A DNA stretch of 64,000 bases from an uncultured Spirochaetota bacterium (GTDB lineage: Bacteria; Spirochaetota; Spirochaetia; Treponematales; Rectinemataceae), in the NCBI GenBank assembly GCA_903821875.1, contig CAIJMU010000127.1, positions 1-64,000 on the forward strand, written 5' to 3'. Below, piece after piece: positions 17,647 through 26,824 of the stretch; within the stretch, counting starts at the first letter, position 1, and every line of letters starts with the position of its first letter. The position numbers and the translations under genes were made by a program. The notes beneath the pieces are model-generated. The model saw only the letters and a program-made list of their open reading frames with translations. It was not told the origin of the DNA and made no database searches.

Positions 17647-19954
17647 TGTCTACTTCTCCCAGATATTGGCCGAGCCTTGTGTAGTCGTACCTGTCCGCCA
17701 GGGCTTGCAGTCCGCGGGCTGAAGCTGCATCAAGCTGTTCCACTGAAGCGATCAGCTCCGTCAATCGCGCAACGTCGCATTCGTTCACGGCTTGTCGCAT
17801 GGCCCCGATTAATTCCCGCGGCAGGGCCGCCAGCGATTTCGCGCTCAACTGCGCCAGGTTCGGATGGCCCTGGACAGCGCTTTCCTCATCGGCAAGGACA
17901 TAGTGCAGGTTCAAGCATTTCCCCAGCACCTCAAACAGGTCTTCCGATCGCAGGGGCTTGCGGAGATGGGCATAGATGCCGGTGGCCATCACCCGCTCGA
18001 AATCGTCTTCGAAGGCGCTGGCGGTTATGGCGATGACAGGGGTGACACTCCCGGCTGCTGTAGCCTTGAGCCTTCGGGTAGCTTCGTAGCCGTCCATGAC
18101 TGGCATGCGCATGTCCATGAGCACCGCATGGGGCGACCAGCGCTCAAAGACCTCCAGGGCTTCCACGCCGTTTATTGCCTCGGCAACCTCAAAGCCTACA
18201 GATCGCAACAACACCAGCAGCAGGGTGCGGTTGTCTGCAATATCGTCAACCACCAGGATGCGATACGGCCCGCTGCCAGGTTGCAAGCCGACAACGCGTT
18301 GCGAGACCGGTTCCTCCAGTCGGGCAAGCTCCTGGGCTCTCTCAAGCAGTATTTCGAGCCGGAAACAACTCCCCTTGCCCACCTGACTCTCTACCGTAAG
18401 GCGGCCGCCCATCAGGTCCACAAACCTGCGGCTGATCGCCAGCCCCAGGCCAGTGCCGCCCACTTTCACACCTGTTGCCGCTTGCTGAAAGGCATCGAAA
18501 ATCCGATTTATGTCCTCATTGGGGATGCCCGGCCCACTGTCTTCCACCTCGGCTACCAGGAGGAGGCCTGCCTTCCTCCCCACGATTGTTCCTGCTACCG
18601 CATCGGCGCGAACACGCACTGCGACCCCGCCCTTTTCCGTGAACTTGACGGCGTTCCCCATCAGGTTGACAAAAACCTGCCGCAACTTGCCCTCGTCCGC
18701 AGAAACGTAGCGCGGCACACTTTCGTCCCAGTCAATAAGGAGCTGCAATCCCTTGGCTTCGGCACGGGAGCGGAACATCAGCGCCAGGTCATCCAGAAGG
18801 TCATGCAGGCAGAAAGCAGTCTCGTTGACGGTGATCTGCCCTGCCTCGATCTTGGACATTTCCAGGATATCGTTGATAAGTGTAAGCAGGTATCCGCCAC
18901 TACGGGTGATGATCCGGACATGCTCGGCCTGCCCGGCGCTCAGCGAAGGGTCGCGCTCCAAAACCTGGGCAAAGCCCAGAATGGCATTCATGGGAGTGCG
19001 GATTTCGTGGCTCATGTTGGCCACGAAGATGCTCTTGGCCTGATTGGCCAGCGCGGCAGCCGCCGCCATGTCGTTCGCTCGTGTCGTGGTCGCCTCGAGC
19101 TGGCGATTGAGCTCCTGGAGGGCCGTCTCCACTTCCTTGCGCGCAGTGATGTCCTCGATGGCAAGCAGGATGATCCGCTCCTTGCCCTGGTCCCGTTGGA
19201 CCTGCCTGGCGTCGAGGAGCATGATGCGCTTCCCGATGGTGGCGAAATCATGCTCGACCTCGTAGCTATCGAAGCTCGTCTTCTCGGGAAGGATTTTCTC
19301 GAGGAGCTCCCGCAGCTTGGGAATGTTCCACTGCTTGTTGCCGAGGTCATAGATGAGCTGCCCCACCGTCTCCTCGGGCTTGACCCTGAATACAGAATAG
19401 AAGGAACGGCTCGCGGTCACGACACGGAGGTCCTGGTCGAGGACGATGAGTGGTTCGCGCACCGTGTTGATAATGCTTTCCGAATATTCGCGGGCCTCGT
19501 CCTCGGCGATCTTGGTAGCGGCCAGCTCCTTGCGCGCGCGCTCAAGACCGTTCTCGATCTCACGCCGCTCGGTGATGTCCTCGATGGCGAGGAGGATGAT
19601 CCGCTCCTTGCCCTGGACCCGCTGGATCTGCCTCGCATTGAGGAGCATGATGCGTCGCCCTATGGTGGCGAAATCGTGCTCGACCTCGTAGTTGTCGAAG
19701 GATGTTTTCTGGGGAAGGATGGTTTCGAGGAGCTCGCGCAACTTCGGGATATTCCACTGCTTGTTGCCGAGGTCATAGATGAGCTGCCCCACCGTCTCCT
19801 CGGGCTTGACCTTGAAGACCCCGTAGAAGGATCTGCTGACAGAGACCACGCGGAGGTCCTGGTCGAGGGTGATGAGGGGCTCACGCACCGTGTTGATGAT
19901 GCTCTCGGAGTATTCCTGCGAGCCCGTCATGTACTTCTTGGAGGCCATTCCCAT
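17639..19954 (-). CDS. hybrid sensor histidine kinase with duplicated PAS domains
   Basis: A 771-residue cytoplasmic kinase: two near-identical PAS domains (about 14-130 and 156-272), HisKA with phospho-His 316 in VANMSHEIRTPMNAILGF, HATPase_c (DSGPGIPNEDINRIFDAFQQ, GGTGLGLAISRRFVDLMGG), a receiver (RILVVDDIADNRTLLLVLLR, phospho-Asp in VLMDMRMPVMDGYEATRR) and a short helical tail. No membrane segment is seen, so it senses an internal signal. Start ATG at 19954 or, 6 bases on, 19948. The tail overlaps the next kinase gene, which carries an N-terminal receiver that could take phosphate from it. Confidence 0.92.
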   Translation of the reverse strand: MGMASKKYMTGSQEYSESIINTVREPLITLDQDLRVVSVSRSFYGVFKVKPEETVGQLIYDLGNKQWNIPKLRELLETILPQKTSFDNYEVEHDFATIGRRIMLLNARQIQRVQGKERIILLAIEDITERREIENGLERARKELAATKIAEDEAREYSESIINTVREPLIVLDQDLRVVTASRSFYSVFRVKPEETVGQLIYDLGNKQWNIPKLRELLEKILPEKTSFDSYEVEHDFATIGKRIMLLDARQVQRDQGKERIILLAIEDITARKEVETALQELNRQLEATTTRANDMAAAAALANQAKSIFVANMSHEIRTPMNAILGFAQVLERDPSLSAGQAEHVRIITRSGGYLLTLINDILEMSKIEAGQITVNETAFCLHDLLDDLALMFRSRAEAKGLQLLIDWDESVPRYVSADEGKLRQVFVNLMGNAVKFTEKGGVAVRVRADAVAGTIVGRKAGLLLVAEVEDSGPGIPNEDINRIFDAFQQAATGVKVGGTGLGLAISRRFVDLMGGRLTVESQVGKGSCFRLEILLERAQELARLEEPVSQRVVGLQPGSGPYRILVVDDIADNRTLLLVLLRSVGFEVAEAINGVEALEVFERWSPHAVLMDMRMPVMDGYEATRRLKATAAGSVTPVIAITASAFEDDFERVMATGIYAHLRKPLRSEDLFEVLGKCLNLHYVLADEESAVQGHPNLAQLSAKSLAALPRELIGAMRQAVNECDVARLTELIASVEQLDAASARGLQALADRYDYTRLGQYLGEVDNE
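19139..19915 (-). repeat. tandem duplication encoding the two PAS domains
   Basis: Two DNA copies, 19565-19915 and 19139-19489, are offset by 426 bases. They encode PAS domains that share long identical runs such as YDLGNKQWNIPKLRELLE and KERIILLAIEDIT. The high conservation indicates a fairly recent internal duplication. Differences cluster at a few positions (ITLDQ/IVLDQ, FYGVFKV/FYSVFRV). Confidence 0.85.
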
Positions 19955-20132
19955 CCTCCCTGTCCGATCAACGCCTTCTCCCCGCTTGCAAACCGGGGTT
20001 TGATGCAGGGGACTACCGCATCAAGTATGCGCGCGCCATGGGCGACCGTCTGTACGGCAGCGAACATACATGGTAGATTGTTCCTGAAGGGGCCTGGATC
20101 CGCAGGCGATCCCTTCCTGCCACATCCATGGA

Positions 20133-20138
20133 TATAAT
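20133..20138 (+). promoter_or_regulatory. -10 element of the Crp-family gene
   Basis: A perfect TATAAT lies only 18 bases before the preferred GTG start at 20156. The expected transcription start (about 20145) would leave a leader of roughly 10 bases, or none if the GTG at 20147 is used. No good -35 is visible, so activator dependence or autoregulation is possible. Confidence 0.5.
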
Positions 20139-20155
20139 CCTGAAAGGTGCTCCCT

Positions 20156-20890
20156 GTGATTGCCACAAGCCCCGGAATCTTTGCTACCCCTCGCCAGAAC
20201 CATCTCCTGGCCTCCCTTACCGATGCCGACTATGCGCGTCTGTTCCCCAACCTCGAGTATGCGCAACTGAGCCTCGGAGATGTGATGCATGGATCGGGGG
20301 ACGCTATGAATTGCGTCTATTTCCCTACGACGGCGATAGTCTCCCTCCTCTATGTCCTTGAGAACGGCGCCTCGGCCGAGATAGCGGTGGTTGGCAACGA
20401 GGGGATCGTCGGCATCGCGCTCTTCATGGGCGGCGAGACAACCCCCAACCAGGCTGTCGTCCAGAGTGCTGGCGAGGCCTACAAGCTACGAGGCAGCCAC
20501 TTAAAGGAAGAGTTCAATAGGGCCGGTCCGCTCCAGCACCTCCTCCTCCGCTACACCCTCGCCCTCTTCAGCCAGATGGCGCAGACCGCGGTGTGCAACC
20601 GTCACCACTCGGTTGATCAGCAGCTCTGCCGCTGGCTCCTCCTCAGCCTCGACCGTCTTCCCTCCAACGAACTCTGCATGACCCAGGAACTCATCGCGAA
20701 CATGCTGGGCGTCAGGCGTGAGGGCGTGACCGAGGCGGCGGGCAAGCTGCAGGCGGCTGGCCTCATCCAGTACAACCGTGGGCACATCACTGTCATCGAC
20801 AGGGCAGGCCTCGAGGCCCGGGTCTGCGAATGCTACGAAGTTGTACGGAAGGAATTCCACAGGCTCCTGCCCGACATTGTCGCGACCTGA
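20156..20890 (+). CDS. Crp/Fnr-family transcription regulator
   Basis: About 244 residues. The N-terminal part is a cyclic-nucleotide-binding-like beta-roll (LEYAQLSLGDVMHGSGDAMN, VVGNEGIVGIALFMGGETTP) without the canonical cAMP phosphate-binding RSA segment. The C-terminal winged helix has MTQELIANMLGVRREGVTEA and GLIQYNRGHITVIDRAGLEA. This is the subgroup often annotated as Crp/Fnr regulators lacking an iron-sulfur cysteine cluster. The start is GTG 20156 (AAAGG eight bases upstream); GTG 20147 is the longer alternative. It runs divergently from the kinase pair and could be linked to it functionally. Confidence 0.85.
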   Translation: MIATSPGIFATPRQNHLLASLTDADYARLFPNLEYAQLSLGDVMHGSGDAMNCVYFPTTAIVSLLYVLENGASAEIAVVGNEGIVGIALFMGGETTPNQAVVQSAGEAYKLRGSHLKEEFNRAGPLQHLLLRYTLALFSQMAQTAVCNRHHSVDQQLCRWLLLSLDRLPSNELCMTQELIANMLGVRREGVTEAAGKLQAAGLIQYNRGHITVIDRAGLEARVCECYEVVRKEFHRLLPDIVAT

Positions 20891-20898
20891 GCGGACAG

Positions 20899-20943
20899 CG
20901 CTGCGGAGGGGCCGGGCTGGCACTGCTTGGTTTCGCGAGCCTG
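20899..20943 (+). pseudogene. C-terminal fragment of a DUF4143 ATPase gene
   Basis: Directly after the Crp stop, one frame reads SAAEGPGWHCLVSRA and stops. This matches AAEGPGRHWLVSRSPARGE in the ATPase remnant at about 25.37 kb. The underlying DNA shares GCGGAGGGGCCGGG and CTGGTTTCGCG-like blocks in the same orientation. It is a very short remnant. Confidence 0.5.
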
Positions 20944-21139
20944 AAACCGAGCCTTATGCCGCAACCCAGATCGGCTACGCCGTCTGCGCCCCCTCCCTGC
21001 TTCAGCAGATGAAGCAAAGACAAACAGGCCATGAATTGAATTCGTCTCCCCTTGCCTCTCAAGGGCTGGAGCGATAGCTTAGAAACGAAATATTTTAGTT
21101 GCTTAACCAATTGCTGTGTCTGGGCAGAAGGGATAGCTA

Positions 21140-21409
21140 TGGAAACCATGACAATCACGGAAGAACGAGGCCCAGGGCGAGGCCGGGATGCGGGTCTCGG
21201 ACATCGCCTGCCATCTCCATGTATCAGCCTCGAACGTGACCCAGATGGTGACAGAGCTTGAAGACAAGGGGCTTGTCGAGAGGAAGATGGACGAACTCGT
21301 ACTCCATCCTGGCGAGGAAAGATCGAAGACATTGATCGGTCTCCTCGGTGAGGCGGAAGGATTTCTCATGCAAGGCAACAAGGGGTACAAGGACCAACGA
21401 AACGCCTAA
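21140..21409 (+). pseudogene. MarR-family regulator remnant
   Basis: The frame from 21188 encodes MRVSDIACHLHVSASNVTQM and VTELEDKGLVER, the winged-helix DNA-recognition part of MarR proteins. The residues expected before it (dimerisation helices) are mostly missing; a small piece (TITEERGPG) is in another frame. After the wing the frame continues only into EERSKTLIGLLGEAEGFLMQ. MarR genes often precede this type of ABC exporter pair, so it was probably the local repressor. Confidence 0.6.
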
Positions 21410-23070
21410 TTAGCTACATCAAGCCATATCTCGGCTGGATCCTGGCGGCGATACTCCTGCTCTACGGGCAGGCAAACTGCGACCTGGCCCTGCCTGACTA
21501 CCTGTCGAAGATCGTGAATGTCGGCATCCAGCAGGGGGGCGTCGCGGGAGCCATCCCCGAAGCCCTGCGCGAAACCACCATGAACAGGCTATCCCTCTTC
21601 ATGAAAGGTGGCATGGCTTCGCGGATACTGTCCGACTACGAACTCGTCGTGCCCGGATCGGAGAGGGCGAGCTGGCCGCAGCCGCCATGGACGGTCAGTC
21701 ATCTGCCCAAGGCGGTTTTGACCTTTCGAAGCTGCCAGCGGGCATGGACGAGGCGGCGATCCAGCGCAGCTACATGCTGGGCATTGGCGCCATGATGCTC
21801 CTTCTGACCCTCCTCGGCGCAGTCGCCACGATCCTGGTCGGCTACATCTCTGCGCGTGTCGCGTCGGGCATTTCCCGGGACCTCCGCAGGGCGGTCTTCA
21901 CCAAGGTCGAGGGATTCTCCCTGCACGAGTTCGACACCTTCTCCACGGCTTCCCTCATCACCCGCACGAACAACGATGTCATGCAGGGCCACGAGGAAGA
22001 ACGCTTCGACAAGGCCAACAAGGACCTGACCGGGAACCTGCTCTTCGTGAACCGGGTGATGGTCGTGATGATGCCCGTCATGATGCTCATCATGAACGGC
22101 GTCTCCCTCATCATCATCTGGGTCGGCGCCCACCAGGTCGCACAGGCCTCGATGCAGGTCGGCGACATGATGGCCTTCATGCAATATGCAATGCAGATCT
22201 TCTTCGCCTTCATCATGATGTCCATGATGCTGCCGAGGGCCCAGGTCTCCGCCAACCGCATCGCCGAGGTCCTGGAGACCGAGGCATCGGTCAAGGATCC
22301 CGCAAGCCCCCGCGCCTTCGCCCCTGCTGCCCAGATGGGCATCGAGTTCAGGGACCTGTCCTTCAGGTATCCGGGTGCGGAGGAGGACGTCCTCCACGGC
22401 ATCAGCTTTTCTGCCAGGCCAGACCACGGCCATCATCGGCGCGACAGGATCGGGCAAGTCGAGCGTCGTCGGACTCGTCCCGCGCTTCTACGATGCGACC
22501 GATGGCTCTGTCCTCGTGGGCGGCATCGATGTCCGCGAACTATCCCAGGTCGAGCTCCGCGAAAAGATCGGCTTTGTCCCCCAGAAGGCGAACCTCTTCT
22601 CCGGCACGATAGGATCAAACCTCCGCTATGCCGACGAGGAAGCCTCGGAGGAGGCTCTCGAAGGCGCGGCAAGGATAGCCCAGGCGGCTGAGTTCATAGC
22701 CGAGAGCCCCGAGGGCCTGGCTCGGACGATTTCCCAGGGAGGCGCGAACGTATCGGGCGGGCAGAAGGAGCGGCTTTCAATAGCCCGGGCCCTGGTCAAG
22801 CGTCCCCCCATCTACATCTTCGACGACAGTTTTTCCGCCCTCGACTTCAAGACCGACTCCGCCCTGCGCCGCGCGCTGAAAAAGGAGACGGGAGACGCTA
22901 CGGTCATCATCGTCACGCAGCGTGTGGCGACCGTCAAGGCAGCCGACCAGATCGTCGTCCTGGATGATGGCCGTGTCGTCGGCATCGGCAGCCATGAGTC
23001 CCTCATGGGCAGCTGCGAAACCTACCAGGAGATAGCGACCTCCCAGCTCAGCGAGGAGGAACTGCGATGA
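21397..23070 (+). pseudogene. first subunit of a heterodimeric ABC exporter, frameshifted
   Basis: The homology starts without a start codon in frame (LISYIKPYLGWILAAILLLY, SKIVNVGIQQGGVAGAIPEA). It shifts frame near 21665 into IQRSYMLGIGAMMLLLTLLG, and again near 22415, just before PGQTTAIIGATGSGKSS. In addition, TRTNNDVMQ is followed at once by GHEEERFDKANKDLT, so about 85 transmembrane-domain codons are deleted. The ATPase part is otherwise complete (signature NVSGGQKERLSIARAL, Walker B IYIFDDSFSALD with Asp in place of the catalytic Glu, as in the degenerate half of BmrC/TM287-type exporters). The gene looks inactivated. Confidence 0.8.
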
Positions 23071-24917
23071 GCGACAGCAACAGGAATACTTCTGGCCCAG
23101 CCACTGGCAGTGCCTCTGGAGCCCGCCGCGGCCCGGGCATGGGCGGACCGGGCATGGGCGGCCCCGGCATGGGCCCTCCTGGCATGATGATGGGCGGCGG
23201 GGCCAAGGCCAAGAACTTCAAGGGAACGATGAGGCGCCTCATCGCCTACATAGGGCAGTACCGCGTGGCCGTGATCGCCGTCTGGGTGATCGCCCTCGTC
23301 TCAACAGCCTTCTCCATTGCAGGGCCCAAGATCCTCGGCCAGGCCACCACGAAGCTCTTTGAGGGAGTGATGGCCAAGCTTTCCGGGAAGGGAGAGGTCG
23401 ACTTCACCAGCATCGGAAACATCCTCCTTTTCACCCTCGGTCTCTACGTGATCTCGGCCATCTTTTCCTACATCCAGGGCTGGGTCATGTCAGGCATCGC
23501 CGTCAAGATCACCTACCGCTTCCGCAGGGACCTCTCCGAGAAGATGAACCGCATGCCCCTGCGGTACTTCGATGGCACCAACCACGGCGAGGTGCTTTCA
23601 CGCATCACGAACGACGTCGATGTCGTAAACCAGACCCTGAGCCAGAGCCTCACCCAGATCGTCACTTCGGTGGCCACCGTCCTCGGCGTCATGGCCATGA
23701 TGCTCTCCATCAGCTGGAAGCTCACCCTCGTGGCCCTGGTCATCATGCCCGTCTCCATGGTCTTCGTGAGCTTTATCATCAAGAGGTCTCAGAAGCTCTT
23801 CAAGGCGCAGCAGGAACACCTCGGACATGTCAACAGCCACGTCGAGGAAATGTACGGCGGCCACCTCGTCATGAAGGCCTTCAACGGCGAGAAAAAAAGC
23901 GTCGAAGCCTTCGAGAAGCACAACGCCAGGCTCTACACTGTCGCCTGGAAGTCCACCTTCCTCTCCGGGCTCATGATGCCGATGATGATGTTCATCGGGA
24001 ACCTCGGCTATGTCGCCATTTCCATGCTCGGGGGCTATTACGCCGTCCCGAAGGCCATCACGGTCGGCGACATCCAGGCCTTTATCCAGTATGTCCGTTC
24101 CTTTACCATGCCCCTCTCCCAGCTTGCCAACATCTCGAATGTGCTCCAGCAGACCGCTGCGGCGGCAGAGCGCGTCTTCGAATTCCTGGACGAAAAGGAT
24201 GAGAGCCCCGAGACTGCCAATCCCGCGGATAGCGACCTGGACCGCGGGCACAAGATCGCGATCGTGGGTCCCACGGGCGCGGGCAAGACCACCATGGTCA
24301 AGCTCCTCATGCGCTTCTACGACCTTGAGTCGGGGCATATCCTGATAGACGGGATCGACGGCAGCACCTTCACGCGCAAGGACCTCCGGAAGTGCTTCGG
24401 CATGGTCCTCCAGGATACCTGGCTCTACAACGGCTCGATCATGGAGAACATCCGCTACGGACGCCCCGAGGCCAGCGATGCAGAGGTTTTCGAGGCGGCC
24501 AGGACCGCGCATGCCGACCACTTCATCCGGGCACAGCCCCAGGGCTACGAGACGGTCATCAACGAAGAGGCGAACAACATCTCCCAGGGCCAGAAGCAGC
24601 TCCTCACCATTGCGAGGGCCATCATCGCCGACCCGAAGATGCTCATCCTCGACGAGGCCACGAGTTCCGTCGACACCCGCACGGAAATCCTGATCCAGAA
24701 GGCCATGGACAACCTCATGAAGGACCGCACGAGCTTCATCATCGCCCACCGCCTCTCGACGGTGAAGAACGCCGACCTCATCTTGGTGATGAAAGACGGC
24801 AACATCGTGGAGCAGGGCAGGCACGAGGAACTCCTCGCCCAATGCGGGTTCTATGCAGAGATCTACAACAGCCAGTTCGACAGGATCGGCAGCACCGCCG
24901 AGGAGTGCGCGAGCTAG
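23067..24917 (+). CDS. second subunit of a heterodimeric ABC exporter, with internal deletion
   Basis: A 616-residue open frame that overlaps the preceding gene by ATGA. An N-terminal Gly/Met/Pro-rich extension (about 1-48) leads into six membrane helices and an ATPase domain with Walker A VGPTGAGKTTM, signature NISQGQKQLLTIARAI, Walker B MLILDEATSSVD (catalytic Glu present) and IIAHRLSTV. The join DESPETANPADSDLDRGHKI lacks about 30 residues that normally carry the first beta strands and the A-loop aromatic residue of the ATPase domain. The frame is intact but the protein is probably impaired, and its partner is broken. Confidence 0.8.
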   Translation: MSDSNRNTSGPATGSASGARRGPGMGGPGMGGPGMGPPGMMMGGGAKAKNFKGTMRRLIAYIGQYRVAVIAVWVIALVSTAFSIAGPKILGQATTKLFEGVMAKLSGKGEVDFTSIGNILLFTLGLYVISAIFSYIQGWVMSGIAVKITYRFRRDLSEKMNRMPLRYFDGTNHGEVLSRITNDVDVVNQTLSQSLTQIVTSVATVLGVMAMMLSISWKLTLVALVIMPVSMVFVSFIIKRSQKLFKAQQEHLGHVNSHVEEMYGGHLVMKAFNGEKKSVEAFEKHNARLYTVAWKSTFLSGLMMPMMMFIGNLGYVAISMLGGYYAVPKAITVGDIQAFIQYVRSFTMPLSQLANISNVLQQTAAAAERVFEFLDEKDESPETANPADSDLDRGHKIAIVGPTGAGKTTMVKLLMRFYDLESGHILIDGIDGSTFTRKDLRKCFGMVLQDTWLYNGSIMENIRYGRPEASDAEVFEAARTAHADHFIRAQPQGYETVINEEANNISQGQKQLLTIARAIIADPKMLILDEATSSVDTRTEILIQKAMDNLMKDRTSFIIAHRLSTVKNADLILVMKDGNIVEQGRHEELLAQCGFYAEIYNSQFDRIGSTAEECAS

Positions 24918-24927
24918 GCCGGAGCGC

Positions 24928-24954
24928 GGATACCGCCCAGCTTGGGCGGTATCC
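24928..24954 (+). terminator. strong hairpin after the ABC exporter
   Basis: A perfect 12-bp stem (24928-24939 with 24943-24954) and a 3-base loop follow the exporter stop by about 10 bases. There is no T-run, so it may be a weak or Rho-aided terminator. Confidence 0.55.
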
Positions 24955-25051
24955 ATGATGGACGGGAGTGGGCCGGCCTTCAGTCTTCAAGCCAGATATT
25001 GCAGGTTAGTATCCGAGGACTAATTTATTTAACAGAAAATAAATATATGCC

Positions 25052-25092
25052 ATGTTTGCAAAACGGACTTGCTGAGTTATAATTGCAAACAT
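25052..25092. repeat. AT-rich inverted repeat before an ATPase remnant
   Basis: ATGTTTGCAA (25052-25061) is repeated in inverse as TTGCAAACAT (25083-25092). The surrounding 120 bases are much more AT-rich than the window, and TTATAAT overlaps the right side. Position and composition suggest the old promoter/operator of the DUF4143 gene downstream. Confidence 0.5.
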
Positions 25093-25128
25093 GCACTTTC
25101 CCCGCCTCTTTGCTGCCCGCTTGGTCGC

Positions 25129-25489
25129 GGCAAGCGCATTGTGAAGGTCCCAAAGCTGTACTTCCGTGATTCGGGTCTCCTGTGCTGGATGCTCGGACTC
25201 GATGCGCGGACCCTGCCATCGTCGCCGTTCATCGGCGCGGTCTGGGAGGGCTTTGTCTTCGCGGAACTCAGGAAGCTGGCCGCTGTCGATTCCGCGCGGC
25301 CGCACTTCTGGTTCTACCGCGACCAGGCCAGCCGCGAGATCGACCTGGTCATCGAGGTCGGTGGGCGCAGCGGAGGGGCCGGGTCGACACTGGCTGGTTT
25401 CGCGGAGTCCCGCACGAGGTGAAATGGCAGCTGGAATCTGGGCAACCGATCCCCTGGACGCCGCCAGTCTTCTAGAGCCACTTCGATAA
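25129..25489 (+). pseudogene. C-terminal remnant of an AAA/DUF4143 ATPase
   Basis: The frame encodes KVPKLYFRDSGLLCWMLG, then GAVWEGFVFAELRK and FWFYRDQASREIDLVIE, the DUF4143 core. A frameshift near 25370 moves the end to AAEGPGRHWLVSRSPARGE and ATDPLDAASLLEPLR with a stop at 25489. The whole N-terminal ATPase half is missing. It is a third member of the family represented by intact genes at 14.9 and 40.6 kb. Confidence 0.75.
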
Positions 25490-25601
25490 GCCCCCCCGCC
25501 CTGAGGGGAGCGAAGGCTTCTGATCACGTCGCCGTGGATTTCGCGCTCAAGAGTCCGCGCAACTCAGGAAGGCGGAATATGCCATGGACAAGGGCCATAT
25601 C

Positions 25602-26624
25602 TCAATGGATGAGTGCTGCGCAACCGCATGATCCCCCGATTATGAGCTCGCCTGGGATTATTGTCTCGAGCGAAGTGTCCGTCTCCTTCTTGTCGATCAG
25701 GGAAAGAAGCATGCTCGCGGCAGCCGCTCCAATGTCCGCTTCGATCTTGCCCAAGGTCGTAGGCCGGGGAGAAAGTGCGTCGATGACGTCGGGATGCTCA
25801 AAGGAGGCCACCGCTATATCCTCGGGGATAGCCAGACCGAGTTCATGGATGGCTTTATAGCCGCCCAGGAGAAGCGGTGAGCTGGCGAATATCAGGGCAG
25901 TCGGACGAATCCCTTCGCCTGTCCCGAGCAACTCCAAGGTGGCATCGAAGCCCCCCCGAATCCCCCAGTCTCCGCTCCGGATGAGGGAATCGTCAAAGGA
26001 TAAACCTGCTTTGCCGAGAGCCTCGCGAAAACCCACGAAGCGCTCGCGAGCGGAGGACTCCTCGATGGGTCCGCTGATGAATCCAACGCGGCTGTGGCCG
26101 TGCCCCAGCATGTGGGTCGTGAGAAGCGCGGAGTTGCGTTCGTTGTCCTGCAGGACATAGTTGCGCGGAGGGCCGCTCAGGCGATTGTCGATCAGGATCA
26201 ACGGGGTATCGGCGAGATTCGGTACCCCGTCGAGATACTCGCCTGAGTTGCCGACAGGTGCGAGTATGATGCCGTCGATGCTTTTCGCCAGGAGAGACCG
26301 GATCGATGCGATCTCGTTTTCCCGGGAATTCGAGGTGAAGCAGATGAGGGTCGTATACCCCTGCGCGCGGAAAAAGGCATCCACGCCCATGCCGATCTCT
26401 CCAAAAAAACCGTTCGTGATATCCGGTACGATAAAGCCGATAGTCCTGGTGCGCTGGCTGCGGAGACTCTGCGCTGCCCAGTTGGGGGTGAAGGATCGCT
26501 TCCTGACCACTTCCATGATGGCAGCCTTGGTTTCAGCCTTGATATCAGGATGGTCATGGATCGCTCGCGAGACGGTTTTAATCGAAAAGCCCGTCTCCAT
26601 TGCAAGGTCCTTGAGCGTCGTCAT
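25602..26624 (-). CDS. LacI-family transcriptional repressor
   Basis: A 340-residue protein. The helix-turn-helix and hinge helix are at the N-terminus (MTTLKDLAMETGFSIKTVSR, AIHDHPDIKAETKAAI). A periplasmic-binding-like effector domain follows, with TRTIGFIVPDITNGFFGEI, GIILAPVGNSGEYLDG and a final IPEDIAVASFEHPDVID. The start at 26624 has GGGAGAA upstream and the HTH immediately after; the open frame runs 86 codons further but those residues are unlike the family. It is divergent from the ASRT gene and sugar operon, whose promoters share a matching operator, so it most likely represses both until a sugar is bound. Confidence 0.93.
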   Translation of the reverse strand: MTTLKDLAMETGFSIKTVSRAIHDHPDIKAETKAAIMEVVRKRSFTPNWAAQSLRSQRTRTIGFIVPDITNGFFGEIGMGVDAFFRAQGYTTLICFTSNSRENEIASIRSLLAKSIDGIILAPVGNSGEYLDGVPNLADTPLILIDNRLSGPPRNYVLQDNERNSALLTTHMLGHGHSRVGFISGPIEESSARERFVGFREALGKAGLSFDDSLIRSGDWGIRGGFDATLELLGTGEGIRPTALIFASSPLLLGGYKAIHELGLAIPEDIAVASFEHPDVIDALSPRPTTLGKIEADIGAAAASMLLSLIDKKETDTSLETIIPGELIIGGSCGCAALIH

Positions 26625-26794
26625 TTTTCGGTTCTCCCTTTCAGTACGGGGCTGGCTGCGGTGATTGCGGCAACGCAGAAGAATAGGCTCGCCTGTAATC
26701 CAAAATAGCATCCCGCAGATCCCTTTGCGAGAAGGATGCTTCCGATACGTGGTTCCAGTGCCGCGCCCAGGCCGCCGAATTCCTACTATTTTTC

Positions 26795-26824
26795 TTGACA
26801 GGACAGGGAAAGCACTCGAATATA
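26795..26824 (+). promoter_or_regulatory. sigma70 promoter of the ASRT gene
   Basis: A perfect -35 TTGACA (26795-26800) is followed after 18 bases by AATATA (26819-26824). The operator begins at 26825, over the expected transcription start, the classic arrangement for repression. The rest of the 26625-26961 gap shows no gene. Confidence 0.6.

Noticed and set aside
17864-20137. 757-codon plus-strand frame opposite the histidine kinase
   Set aside because: It mirrors the kinase gene, which has all catalytic motifs. The antisense translation is His/Leu/Asp-rich with no recognisable domain.
23598-24956. 452-codon minus-strand frame opposite the ABC exporter
   Set aside because: Antisense shadow of a gene with Walker A, signature and Walker B motifs. 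Its product is low-complexity His/Asp/Gly.
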